This document shows, piece after piece, positions 44,789 through 56,029 of a DNA stretch of 64,000 nucleotides. Position 1 is the first letter of the stretch; every line of letters starts with the position of its first letter. The notes beneath the pieces are model-generated. The model was not told the origin of the DNA. It made no database searches and saw only the letters and a list, made by a program, of their open reading frames with translations. Source of the DNA: Voacanga thouarsii. Lineage: Eukaryota; Streptophyta; Magnoliopsida; Gentianales; Apocynaceae. The translations under genes and the position numbers were made by a program. Where the stretch lies: assembly GCA_026120185.1 (NCBI GenBank), contig JANUWF010001937.1:2852001-2916000 (forward strand), given 5' to 3'.

Positions 44789-45151
44789 TCAAATACTCAC
44801 CCTCCCACTAGGTCCATCAGGAGTCTCTCTACTCACATCAGATCCCTTTGAAATTTCCCCTACTTTGTATTTCCCCTTGAGTTCTACCAGTCTAGCCCAC
44901 TCAATGCATCTAGCCATGTACTCCTCTGTGTCACTCTTAGGTTGCTCAAAGTCTAGCTCTCCCAAGTTGTCACTATCAGCTATCAGGTCAACTTCCTATT
45001 TAGGTTGAGCTGGAACAGGCTCTATCATTTCTACTTCCTCCTCATCACTCTCCAGCTCAGGTATGTTTTGGTCGGACTCCGACTCTGACTTAGAGAGAGG
45101 AAGAGAGAAATCGGGTGGATGCGGTGGTACAGGAGGTCCACACAAAGCCAT
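44789..45151 (-). pseudogene. Acidic, proline-containing ORF upstream of Tek gag
   Basis: 120 codons plus TGA, starting MALCGPPVPPHPPDFSLPLS and continuing with SESESDQNIPELESDEEEVE, then a single in-frame TAG (likely a lost Q codon), then DTEEYMARCIEWARLVELKG and VSRETPDGPSGRVSI. It lies between the PBS and gag, on the same strand. It has no zinc knuckle or enzyme motif. Extra ORFs upstream of gag are unusual for chromoviruses, and the open frame with one transition-type stop suggests past selection. Function unknown. Confidence 0.5.
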
Positions 45152-45274
45152 GATCTCACCGCTGGCACATATCTTCTAACCATTCTCTACACAAAAGGCA
45201 CAATAGTTAGTAGTAGATTAGAAAAGCTTAAAGTAATAAATCCTCATAGATAAAGGGAATAGCCTAAACTTAGA

Positions 45275-45285
45275 CTCTAATACCA
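45275..45285 (-). other. Tek PBS, tRNA-iMet type
   Basis: The minus strand reads TGGTATTAGAG two bases after the LTR end GGGGTATTACA. One C-to-T change separates it from the tRNA-iMet complement. Confidence 0.82.
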
Positions 45286-45287
45286 CT

Positions 45288-46829
45288 TGTAATACCCCGC
45301 TATTATGTGACCTAAAGATGGTTGGGAATGTCACCCCATCCTTAGGACCAATGGTCTTTATAACTAGGCAAAGTGGAGAAAGTGTTAAACTTAACTCAAA
45401 AATACATCATTTCATAACTTATTACATGGTCTCAGAAGCAAACTTAAAGCGTTTAGAAACAAAATCAATCACTAAAAAAAAAACACAAAGTCTAAAGGCA
45501 AACATCTCCTCAGTCATAGAAAAATAAATGTGCAATGGAAACCCGAATAGCTCTCGTCTCTAATAGTTTTCTACCTTAAGTCTAGTACTTCCTAAAATAT
45601 AATAGAGAAAATGGCGTGAGAAAGAAATTCTCAGTAAGTCCAGTGTGTGCACAAGGAACAGCTTTGAAAAACCTTTATCATGTAATTTCATAAATAGTTG
45701 ATAGAAAACATTCACAAGCCATCAATCTAGTAAACACGGAGTGGTTCTCAATTGCAATAAATCTCATGTTAAATAATTTGAACCCAGATAATTAAAGCAA
45801 GAATTTCTCGATAAACCAAACCACTCATAACATCAGGAAAATATAAATTCATAATCAAAAATTCATGAAACCCTGCATCATAGTGAAGTGGATCATCGGC
45901 CCACTAGAAGGACTACTCCTCTATCTTTCACCCGAACTTATTGGTCATCCATCTCCGATCCGTCCCATCTAGACCATATTGCTAGCGTGGACTGGTCTAC
46001 TTACTAGTACTAGCATCTCATCCTAGAAGAATTCATCTCTCGGATGTGGCTACCTACCAAGAGACTAGTATTAGAAGCCTAACCTAATTGAGTACTCAAT
46101 GAATCATTTACCTGATTTATGATGCTCTCAATAAAATACCCAAACTATTAGATCACACAAACATGGTAACATGTATTCAAACGAAAGATCCAAAATCTCA
46201 TATTGTTTTCAAAGAAAAATGATGATTTGTTTAGAATGACATTTAGTGCCCAAAATGTGAGTTTACCATATTTGGTTTTCAAAACAGTAATTGGAAGCAT
46301 TTAACAAAATGACTTGCAAAGTTTATGCATTTTTTTAATAAATGATTATGCAAGGACTTACAGAATCAGAACGTCTCAGGTATTACTTAGAAATTTGACT
46401 GGTCTTGTGTCACAACTCTAGCTATCAAACATACAAACCTAAGTTAAGGTTTATTTGGGATATCATGACAAGGTTCTAATCACTATAGCAATAAGGTAGT
46501 ACAATTCTCAAGATGTACATAAGCTAGATCTTTGGTCTACCTTCTAAGTGCATGCATTCGGAATTTAAATTTTCCCAATAGTGATTATCCTACCCATTAG
46601 ACTAGTAGGTAGACAAGTAATACACAATACTTAGCAATAGTCTCTTAATATCAAATAGTACACAAATAAATAGGCCTGTGAACACCTAAATAACAAAGAA
46701 TAATTTTATAGTAGGTACATTGTCTACTAAATCAATCATTTGGTAACCGTTAATGATCTAGGGTTAACACATGATAAGTATTTGAATAGAAAATAAATTA
46801 CGAGTTAAGTAGTTATTAAATAATGGCTC
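45288..46829 (-). repeat. Tek 5' LTR, at least its 3' part
   Basis: The plus-strand start TGTAATACCCCGCTATTATG is the reversed LTR end next to the PBS. A TATA-like CTATAAAATT (complement of 46702-46711) is present. The LTR is cut by an Athila-type solo LTR at 46830 and probably continues from 48360. Its outer end was not located. Confidence 0.7.
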
Positions 46830-47797
46830 TGATGCGTATTTATTTGGGTATAAAAAATCATACAAAGACTAATCGCATTCCAATCAAGTTAAATTAAAAC
46901 GTTAACCCCAAATTACACGTATGAGTAAGCGTACTCATCATTAGCATAACATAGGGTTCAAACAAGTGTCGATCCTCAAGGAACAAGTATGCATTAATCC
47001 CTTAATCGACTCAATAAAGTGAAAAGGAAATAAAATGAAACAAAAGAAAATAAAAATAAAAATATATACATGTCAAGGATGGAGAATTATGTAACTCAAA
47101 CCATTATTTTGACAAACATTATCTTAAAGTACCTAACCATTATCATAACTAATTATTCTCTTGGCATCATGAAGGATTAATATAGATTCACTTCTTTTCC
47201 AATCCATGAAATCACTACCTTCTAGATCAAATAGCATCACATTCCTGTCTCAACTAATTCACCTAAAAGATGCATTAAATACAATCCTTGATTAAATTTC
47301 TATTCCTGGCAAACTTAACACATGCAATTAACCAATGAATCCATTCCTGGCAGACATCAATTAACATTTAATTACCTTGTTCTTAACAATTAACCCATTT
47401 TCCAAGAAAGTTAAGAAACAACAAATATGAAACTAACGAATTGAAACCACCACCAACCCCTTTTCCAAGCAAGTTAATGGAAAGAGAAAACTAATCAATC
47501 TCGTAATCAACCCAAGTAATTAAATACCAAGAAGAACAATCAATTAATCAAAAGGTCAAATAACTCTAAAAATCATGAATATCTAAAATAATGTCAAATT
47601 ACAATAAAACAATTAATATATCATTGTTCAACAAAAAGAAAACAAAGTAAAAGAAAGCACTCATAGACAAATCTCATTCTTCTTCCTTTGAAGACTTTCT
47701 TGCACAACCCTATTTGAATTGAAGTATTCCTCATTTGCTTTAAGTGATTTTCTATAATGATCTATGAATTCTCTCCTATTTCTCTTGTGTTTTCCAT

Positions 47798-47808
47798 CTA
47801 TTTATAGG
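47798..47808 (-). promoter_or_regulatory. TATA box of the Athila-type solo LTR
   Basis: The minus strand reads CCTATAAATAG, about 130 bp downstream of the GC-rich cluster at 47935-48180. Confidence 0.55.
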
Positions 47809-47934
47809 TTTAGGAAGTGCCTAAACTCGTTAGTGTAATGTTCTCGGCCAAGTAGAAGTAGAAAGATACTAAAACTCCACAGATTACCAAAAATCACGTA
47901 CAAAAATCAAAGCTCCGTCTTTTCCTCAGAGTAC

Positions 47935-48180
47935 AGCCGGCACCGCCTTGGCTGCTGGAGCCAGCACTGGTTGTGTTCTATTTCTTCCGTTGTTCGTCGA
48001 TTTTTCTCGATTTCAGCACAATGTAGTCCAAAGTGTAGCCGGCGCCGCCTTTGCGACTGGAGCCAGCGCCAGTTCGGTTCTGTTCCGGTCTCATTTCAAC
48101 AATTTTTTGTTGCTTCGAAGTTCGTGTCATCAGCATATGGCCGGCGCCGATTCCTCTGTCTTGGCCGGTGCCGCCTTGGT
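47935..48180 (-). repeat. GC-rich triplicated GGCRCC cluster in U3 of solo LTR
   Basis: Three related blocks on the plus strand (AGCCGGCACCGCCTTGG, AGCCGGCGCCGCCTTTG and GGCCGGCGCCGATTCC/GCCGGTGCCGCCTTGG), with GGAGCCAGCRC between them, each followed by TTGTGTTCT or TTCTGTT. Long frames on both strands here are a by-product of this composition. Confidence 0.7.
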
Positions 48181-48354
48181 TCTGTTTTGCGTCGTTTTTG
48201 CTTTGTTTTACCCCTAAAATCTGAAATAATGAACAAAATACATTTCCAATGGTAAAATCTCAAATATGAAGAAATATAACTAGTTATTGACCAAAATGTA
48301 TCATAAAAGAGCCTCAAATAACTAGAAAAAATATGACTAATTTAGCCTCTATCA

Positions 48355-48422
48355 GGCTCAAAAACACTTTATCTAAATTTGTGAGAGATTAGATAAAATG
48401 TTTTCGTAGTCATTATTTAATA

Positions 48423-48458
<36 letters not shown>

Positions 48459-48904
48459 CTCATATAATAGTCATAAAAGAATGAGTAAATCAATTCATCA
48501 GTTCATCTATTAAATTTCTATTTAATATTCAATAGGTGATTAAATAATAGGTAAATAATCACGTAAGTAATAATATTAACTGATTGTTAAATAGATGACA
48601 AAGTTAAGCAATAAATAATTAAATTTAAAAAAGTAAATAATTTATCTTTTTTATTTAATACTTAGATAATATTTAAACGACAAGTATAAATAATAGTAAA
48701 TAATTTATCAAACCATATCATAAAGAATAGTAATTTATGTGAAAGATAATAAGTACGTACTTAATTGAATTAATTAAAACAAATAGCTAAACAAATACTT
48801 CCCTAATTCAATATAATTACATTGAATATATGCACATTTGTAAAGCATTATTAAATGGCATCTGGTTGCATTATGAGCATCAAACCACATGTGGATCTAA
48901 AATA
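48355..48904. other. AT-rich sequence, probably the rest of the Tek LTR
   Basis: Contains a (TA)n run of about 30 bp (48429-48457) and no coding potential. Its left end continues the sequence interrupted by the solo LTR. Where the Tek LTR stops is not visible. Confidence 0.4.
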
Positions 48905-49784
48905 TGTTAGTTAACTAGGGTACCTACGAGCACAGACAGGTAACTCAACTGAATTGAACAAGCACCGCCTATACCCGACCAGGGCTCTAACAATTGCAAT
49001 TATTAAATATCAACAATGCCGGCAAGGCCACACAGTCCAAACGTAATGTAACTAGACATAATTCACACTTAATAAACAAATCAATAGTATACCTGATTGA
49101 CTTGCTCGCGGTTCTACCAGAATGTACCTAGCGCTGGCACTCCTCTGGACAAGCTACGCCGCAACGTACTGTACTGTTGACCGAATCACCAGTCTAATAC
49201 TGGTTTGCCTTCAAGAAGCTATTCGCCCCACTCCGGTGTGATGGGTACAGCGACTCTTCTTGCAGGATAAGACGGTATCAGATCACTGTTGAAGCACACC
49301 AACTGTGATGTTGACGCACACCAACTGTGATCACCTTGAAAATCCCCTCAGTTCGCCGGTCCCGATAAGGCAAAAATTATGGATCGCAGAGAGAGAACTG
49401 AAGCGGCGAATTTTCTTGCAAGAAGCAAAAAAGCACGAAAAGGGGTTTCACCCTAATGGCGGCTCTGTTCCCCCTTTTAATGTCGCCTTAGGAAAATTAA
49501 AACCCAATTCGGATTAGGAAGTCCTAATTCCTTTACCAGATTTTATGTTTCCTATTCCTTTTCAAGTTAGAGTTAATTAATTGGGCCAAATAAAAATAGA
49601 GGATCGTGAAAACATGGCCCAAGCCCAACTTTAACAATATTTAATTATGGATTCCCACCATGAAAATGGCTTCTACCACAATCAAAACAATCTCTAACAT
49701 GTCAAGAACAATTCCCATTAATTGTTTTAGGCTAACTAATCATGAGTTAAGAATTATTAACTCCCAAAGTTGCCATTTTCAACA
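48905..49784 (-). repeat. CopC 3' LTR
   Basis: 880 bp. It carries a tandem copy of a 24-bp unit (about 49283-49332; TTGAnGCACACCAACTGTGA) that is single in the other LTR. Confidence 0.93.
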
Positions 49785-50540
49785 ATCCCCCACAAATCCA
49801 TACTTAAAGACTATTCAGGATTCACATAATCTGCTTTCGATAATGGTACCTTCTGGTTTGAACCACTACCTATGTTATCCAACTTATGCCCCCACAGGAA
49901 CAGATGGACTTAAGCCTTGAATCTGAACCTTGAATGTGACGGCATCCATTGGTAACAACAGACTATCGGCTATGGAGATAATCTTTAGGGTTGACACGTT
50001 ATGGCCATGTGTCCTGATCCTGTCTCATGAGTGTATTCAGAGAAAACCCAATTCCCTTTAGTTGCGGCCACACAACAACACTCACATAGTTGGCGATCTC
50101 CAAGGATGGACTGCTAGCATCCTGTCTAAAAGACTTGATCCCATTCGTAGTCAAAACTCTTACTTATTGCAATGAACGCACCACAGAGCTTTCAAGGAAA
50201 GAACCTAGATACAAAAGTATCGGAATTGGTGCCGATTCACTCAAACAGACTTGTTTATACCACATTGAATCGCCTTGCGGGATCTCCACTTGGTCAGTTG
50301 GGTTGCCACTGTAGGTGAATCATTTCTGGGTTATCAGTCCCATTCCCAACCTGGATTTAAGGAACAATGATGTTTCAAGCCCCTTAGTTAGGGGGTCTGC
50401 AATGTTATATTTGGATCCAACAAAGTCAACAGACACCACCCTTTTAGACACTAACTCCCTTATAGACTGAAGTCTAACTTGGATGTGTCTCTTAGTCTTT
50501 TGATTATACTTGGTACTCTTTATCTTTGCAATTGTGGTTT
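49785..50540 (-). other. CopC 3' untranslated region and PPT
   Basis: The PPT is ATTTGTGGGGGAT (complement of 49785-49797) next to the LTR. About 740 bp between the end of RNase H and the PPT has no supportable frame. Confidence 0.75.
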
Positions 50541-51112
50541 AACTATCACAATGCACGAGATATAGCAAGAACGGACTTGCCGATCATTGGCAAAGAGGAC
50601 AATAGTCCATACGACCATTCAACTTAGTTCCAATAGTATCCAAGGCACATAACTCAGCCTTAAAAGTTGACCAGGGTTATCATAGTTTGTTTACAAGACT
50701 TCCGAGCGATCGCACCACCACCTAATGTAAACACATATCCAGTGCATCCATTGCTACCAGAGTTCTTGGCTATCCAGCTTGCATCACTATACCCTTCAAG
50801 TACAGCAGGGAATTTCCCATAATGCAGCCCAAGGGACACTGTTCCCTTCAAGTACCTTAGTACTCTATCCAAGGCCTCCCAATGAGTCCGATTTGGACAA
50901 CTTGTATATCTTGCCAGCTTAGATACATAAAATGAAATATCTGGTCTTGAGCCATTCGCAAGATATTGCAAGCTACCAATAATTTGAGAATATCTTAATT
51001 GAGACACAGGAACTCCACTTTCATTTTTGAACAAAGCTACTGTAACGGTCACTTGGAGTTTTAGCAATTCTACAATTTTGATACCCATATTTCTCAAGAA
51101 CACTCTCAACAT
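50541..51112 (-). pseudogene. CopC RNase H and RT end
   Basis: Frame 51112-50660 has GVPVSQLRYSQIIGSLQYLA, NGSRPDISFYVSKLARYTSC, HWEALDRVLRYLKGT, LEGYSDASWIAKNSGSNGCT and GYVFTLGGGAIARKSCKQT, the copia RT tail and RNase H with the catalytic DAS aspartate. The EAEY segment follows with shifts below 50660. A frameshift or stop near 51120 separates it from RT. Confidence 0.92.
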
Positions 51113-51130
51113 AGTGAGTTTGAGAAATGG

Positions 51131-52195
51131 TTATCCCTCGATTGAGCGAATCAACTTTAGGCCAAGAATCACATTTGCTACTCCCATATCCTTCATTTCA
51201 AACTTACTTTTCAAAAATGATTTAGTCTCATTAATTATCTCAATATTGGACCCAAATAGCAAAATGTCATCCACATATAGGCATAGAACAATACAGGTAT
51301 TACCTTTAACCTTACAGAAAACACACTTGTCATTCTCATTTATGTTGAAGCCAAATGATAAAATTGTTTTATCAAATTTTTCATGCCATTGTTTGGGTGC
51401 TTGTTTTAGACCATATAGGGATTTAATAAGTTTACAAACTTTCCGTTCATTTCCTTTGGCCACAAATCCCTCAGGTTGATCTATATATATCTCTTCTTCA
51501 AGATCACCATGAAGAAAAGCTATCTTCACATCCATTTGGTGGATGGTGAGACAATATATGGAAGCCAATGCAATTAGCACTCGGATTGTAGTCAAACGAG
51601 CAACAGGAGAGTATGTATCAAAATAGTCTATTCCCTCTTTCTGTCTAAACTATTTGGCAACTAATCTGACTTTATACTTATCTATGGTCCCATCTGGTTT
51701 AAGTTTCTTCTTAAATATCCATTTACAACCAATTGTACTGCACCCAGCAGGGAGATCTACCAATTCCCATGTCCCATTGGAGACAATGGAATCCATCTCA
51801 CTCTTGACAGCTCCTTTCCAATGCCCTGCTTTTGAGGAAGCCATAGCTGCTTGAAAAGTCAAAGGTTCGTCCTCAACATTGTAAGTGACAAAGTCACTTC
51901 CAAAGTCCTTGACAGCCTTAGCTCTCTTACTCCTTCTAGGTTCTTCCAATTCCTTAATTTGAGTATTGGGACTATTTGGACTTGCCCCCACATCTTTCAT
52001 CCTTTCCATATGATCAGGAATGGAATCAGACGTTAAGGCTAAATCTAAAGTAGAAACATCTTGAGGCAAATCAGTTTTCATGGGAAACACATTCTCAAAG
52101 AATATAGCATCACGGTATTGAATGATAGTGTTACAATCTATACCAGGTATTTCGGACTTAATTATCAAAAACCTCATGGCATAGCTTGTTTCCAC
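51131..52195 (-). pseudogene. CopC reverse transcriptase
   Basis: Frame 52195-51650 ends the integrase C-terminal and linker region (EEPRRSKRAKAVKDFG) and starts RT (MDSIVSNGTWELVDLPAGCS, IGCKWIFKKKLKPDGTIDKY). One TAG (near 51651) lies between it and 51595-51131, which reads MDVKIAFLHGDLEEEIYIDQ, SLYGLKQAPKQWHEKFDKTI and YVDDILLFGSN. The YVDD box (complement of 51267-51278) is intact. Only the single stop and the junction to RNase H disable the domain. Confidence 0.93.
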
Positions 52196-52228
52196 ATAAC
52201 CAATAAAGATGGAATCAATAGTCTTTGG

Positions 52229-54148
52229 TCATAACTTCTTCCTTTTATGTTCAGGGATTAGAACTTTTGCAAGACAACCCCACACACGGAAGTATTTTAA
52301 GTTAGGTTTCCTACCTTTCCAGATTTCAAATGGAGTTACCTCTTTATGTTTATGAGGGACTCTGTTCAGAATATGGCAAGCTGTATTCAAAGCCTCACCC
52401 CACATATACTTAGGCAATCCAGAATTTAAAAGTAAACTGTTGATCATATCTTTAAACGATCTATTTTTCCGTTCAGCAATCCCATTAGACTGGGGAGAAT
52501 AAGGGGGTGTCTCCTCATGAATTATGCCATTGCTTTAGCAATATTTAACAAATGGATTAGACCCATACTCTCCACCTCTATCAGATCTTAACCTTTAAAG
52601 TTTCTTGCCAGTTTGAGTTTCAGCTTCATTTTTAAATATGAGAAACTTTTCAAGTGCTTCAACTTTATATTTAAGTAAATAAACATAGCAATATTTACTG
52701 CAATCGTCAATAAAAGTAATGAAATATTTCTTATGATCCCTAGTCAATAAGCCATTGAATTCACAAATGTCTGTGTAAACTAAATCAAGTATTTCTGAAT
52801 CCCTTTCAATTGAATGATAGGGTTTCCTAGTTGTTTTAGCTTCCACACACACTTGACATTTATTTTTCTTATCAATTGAATGTTTAGGGATCAAGTCTAA
52901 ATTCATCATTCTTTTAACAGAATCTAAATTTAAATGTCCAAGTCTACTATTCCAAACATCAGTGGATTCAATAATGTGCACCATAGGATAAACAGAATTC
53001 TCAATAGAAGAAGCTTTATTCAAATCAGAAGTAAAAGGTTCAACTCTTAATTTAAATAAACCATCTGACAAATAACCTTTGCCAACAAAAGAATTGTAGT
53101 GCATAATCACTACTTTATTACATTTGAAAGTAAGTTCATAACCCTCTCTAACTAAACATGAACCACTAAGAATATTCCTACGAACTGTTGGAACATGTTG
53201 TACCCTATGAAGAGAAAGAATACGCCCTGAAGGAAACTTCAAGTCCACGCGTCCAATCCCCAACACATTGGCTGCAGTTGAGTTCCCCATCTTCACAGTT
53301 TTTCCTTTAATAGGCTGGTAAGATACAAAAAGAAATTTAGCAGCACAAACGTGCACATTTGCTCCAGTATCAACCAGCCATTCAAGTGGCTCATAAATAG
53401 TAAAGACTTCTGGGTTAACAGAAACATACCTTTCATCATCATTGGAAGTAGTGATGTCAGTCTCAGCCTCAATGGTACAAACCTCAGTAAGGTGAGTACT
53501 CAAATCAGCCTCCGCTTGACTAGTATCCTCTACCACCACATTGACTTGTGCTTTAGAATTTGATCCTTGTTTGACTTTGGGCTTTTTAGACAGACAGTCC
53601 TTAACCCAATGTCCAACCTGACCACAATTCCAGCAAGGTTTGTTTGCTTTCGGTTTCTTCTTGGCCTTGCCTTTTGTCTTGTTTATGTTTTTAGAGTTTG
53701 AGTTAACCCCCACATTCCTCTGATTATTGCTCTTCTTCCCAGTAGTCACAATATGGACATTAGACTCCATAGGTACAATATGACTATTCTTTCTATGTTG
53801 CTCCTCAATGGATATTGATTTCATCAGATCGTTTAGAGAAATCTTCTCCGTATTGTGTTTGAGGGACATACCAAAGTCCTCCCAAGACTTAGGAAATTTC
53901 TCTATCACTGACATCACTTGAAACTTCTCAGGAAGTTCCATATCCGATTCAAGAAGAGAATGAATAATCAATTGCAACTCTTGAGTCTGTTCAGTCACAG
54001 ACTTACCCTCAACCATCCGAAACTTCGAGAATTTGGAGACATAATACCTTTCCGGACCTTGATCCTCGGTATTATATTTCCTATCCAGTTCATCCCATAG
54101 CATCTTTGCTTGTGTATGACTCGAAACGATAGACATCAAAGAGAGCAT
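52229..54148 (-). pseudogene. CopC gag end, zinc knuckle, protease and integrase
   Basis: The 517-codon frame 54148-52595 contains gag (WDELDRKYNTEDQGPERYYV; HSLLESDMELPEKFQVMSVI), the knuckle CWNCGQVGHWVKDC at residue about 172, and the protease box WLVDTGANVHVC at about 260. It continues with the pre-integrase NSRLGHLNLDSVKRMMNL at about 400 and the integrase start (LDLVYTDICEF; FITFIDDCSKYCYVYLLKYK). A TAA at 52595 is followed in frame by RLRSDRGGEYGSNPF, a second TAA and [17 protein letters not shown]. Frame 52447-52229 ([20 protein letters not shown]) follows, so the D, D, E residues are all present. Confidence 0.94.
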
Positions 54149-54419
54149 TTGTCAATGCCGACGATATTGCTCCTCTGCCTACATTATTCCGTTCATCCCA
54201 TGCAGCAATCTCAGCTACTCTAGAATGCCTTTCAGTTGGTATAGGCCTATCTACCTGCACTGCTGATAATAAGCCCCTCATGGTCAACCAAATTTTCATG
54301 CGTTGTTGCCGACGCTTGAAATTCTGCCCTGGACCAAACTTGTCCGGCAAACCATTCAAGTCAACCAAAGGCTTATACGCAGCAGATGCAGTACCTGACG
54401 AATTGGCCATTGCACACAC
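54090..54419 (-). pseudogene. CopC gag N-terminus
   Basis: Starts MCAMANSSGTASAAYKPLVD (the second Met fits a start better) and continues GQNFKRRQQRMKIWLTMRGL and ISSALTNALFDVYRF. It overlaps the 517-codon frame by about 60 bp in a different phase, so a single-base shift between ALFDVYR and the next conserved stretch breaks gag. Confidence 0.9.
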
Positions 54420-54450
54420 ACAGATAATTGCAAAATAGTTTCTTGAAGAC

Positions 54451-55308
54451 TGTTAGTTAACTAGGGTACCTACGAGCACAGACAGGTAACTCAACTGAAT
54501 TGAACAAGCACCGTCTATTCCCGACCAGGGCTCTAACAATTGCAATTATCAAATATCAACAATGCCGGCAAGGCCACACAGTCCAAACGTAATGTAACTA
54601 GACAGAATTTACACTTAATAAACAAATCAATAGTATACCTGATTGACTTGCTCGCGGTTCTACCAGAATATACCTAGCGCTGGCACTCCTCTGGACAAGC
54701 TGCGCCGCAACGTACTGTACTGCTGACCGAATCACCAGTCTAATACTGGTTTGCCTTCAAGAAGCTATTCGCCCCACTTCGGTGCGATGGGTACAACGAC
54801 TCTTCTTGTAGGATAAGACGGTCTCAGATCACTGTTGACGCACACCAACTGTGATCATCTCGAAAATCCCCTCAGTTCGCCGGTCCCGATAAGGCAAAAA
54901 TTATGGATCGCGGAGAGAGAACCGAAGCGGCGAATTTTCTTGCAAGAAGCAAAAAAGCACGAAAAGGGGTTTCACCCTAATGGCGGCTCTGTTCCCCCTT
55001 TTAATGTCGCCTTAGGAAAATTAAAACCCAATTCGGATTAGGAAGTCCTAATTCCTTTACCAGATTTTATGTTTCCTATTCCTTTTCAAGTTAGAGTTAA
55101 TTAATTGGGCCAAATAAAAATAGAGGATCGTGAAAACATGGCCCAAGCCCAACTTTAACAATATTTAATTATGGATTCCCACCATGAAAATGGCTTCTAC
55201 CACAATCAAAATAATCTCTAACATGTCAAGAACAATTCCCATTAATTGTTTTAGGCTAACTAATCATGAGTTAAAAATTATTAACTCCCAAAGTTGCCAT
55301 TTTCAACA
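54451..55308 (-). repeat. CopC 5' LTR
   Basis: 858 bp, collinear with 48905-49784. The bases following it in element orientation read GTCTTCAAGAAACTATTTTG, which is not a tRNA 3'-end complement. Confidence 0.93.
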
Positions 55309-56029
55309 AAATCACCAACAAGTGACCGCCTCCACTAAAAACCCGCCCATTCACATAATTTCCTCTGTTAAAAAGAAAAATTCATTGTCAATAAGGTAGA
55401 CCCACTCGCACTGATCAAAGACTTAAGCCATTTCATCGAAACGAAGCAAAACGGAATTTCCATTCTCCATAAAACTCGGTTATAGTAAAAGAATCCAAGG
55501 TTTTTTTTTCTTTTTCTTTTTGAGTCATAGTATACACGTTCATTCTAATCCAAAAACGCCACATTGTACTCTCAACATCGGCTGTATGATTTCTAAAGTA
55601 AATGAGATGGTAACGATCTCGGCTTACACCTAGCAGCAACGAGTTCTAAAAGAGAGTCTGCACAGCTCTCTCCTTTTCTTTTTTTTTTCCTTCTTCGGCA
55701 GTCTCGATCCTTCTAAGAACGAAGGCAAGGTGGCTTTGGGCTGCTGGAATTTGAGCAAGCTGAACGGCTTAGTTTGAGGAGTGAGTCTCAGTCAAGGGAA
55801 GAGGAACGAGATGAGAGATGCCATGAAGGGTTTTGGAGTATGTGTGGGTTTTCTTGCTTCGGCAAAAGGAGCAAAAGATTGGAGAAGGAAAATCCATAAA
55901 GCTTGTTGAAAATTTGAAACGAAAACAATGGATAGAAGATTTCCTTATTTGGAAAAAAAAAAAAAGAAAGGGATTTATTTCCTTCAATTACTTGGGAGAA
56001 CTTTCCTCCCTTACACTCTTCTCCCAATG
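55309..56029. other. Unassigned sequence between CopC and the CACTA element
   Basis: Moderate GC content. Several short frames on both strands (55433-55639, 55788-56027 and 55833-56093) share no recognisable domain. Pyrimidine-rich runs near 55499-55520 and 55668-55690 are on the plus strand. It could be old host DNA or an unrecognised LTR. Confidence 0.4.

Larger units (their letters stand above)
46830..48354 (-). mobile_element. Athila-type solo LTR
   Basis: 1525 bp in reverse orientation. The plus strand begins TGATGCGTATTTATTTGGG and ends TTTAGCCTCTATCA, so the LTR reads TGATAGAGGCTAAA...ACGCATCA. A perfect 5-bp TSD, ggctc, flanks it (46825-46829 and 48355-48359). It matches the LTRs of Ath1 and Ath2 in order of blocks. 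No internal sequence remains. Confidence 0.93.
48905..55308 (-). mobile_element. CopC: nearly complete Ty1/copia element (minus strand)
   Basis: LTRs at 54451-55308 and 48905-49784 differ at only about 19 aligned positions by my count (roughly 2 percent) plus one short tandem duplication, so this is the youngest LTR element here. LTR ends are TGTTGAAAATGG and TTAACTAACA. Flanks are aaata and aaatc, an imperfect 5-bp TSD. The frame from gag to RNase H is intact except for one frameshift in gag and a few stops. No PBS beginning TGG follows the 5' LTR. Confidence 0.93.

Noticed and set aside
47948..48317. Frames of 70-94 codons on both strands with Ala/Gly/Ser-rich peptides
   Set aside because: They lie inside the U3 of a solo LTR and follow from the triplicated GC-rich blocks. 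They overlap on opposite strands and have no recognisable domain.
46830..48354. Target duplication extended to a full Athila element with internal region to the left
   Set aside because: The perfect ggctc duplication directly flanks the single LTR and no PBS or PPT adjoins it, so it is solo.
55309..56029. First exon or promoter of a host gene
   Set aside because: GC content rises and short frames occur, but none has a recognisable domain, a splice pattern or a continuation on the far side of the CACTA element.
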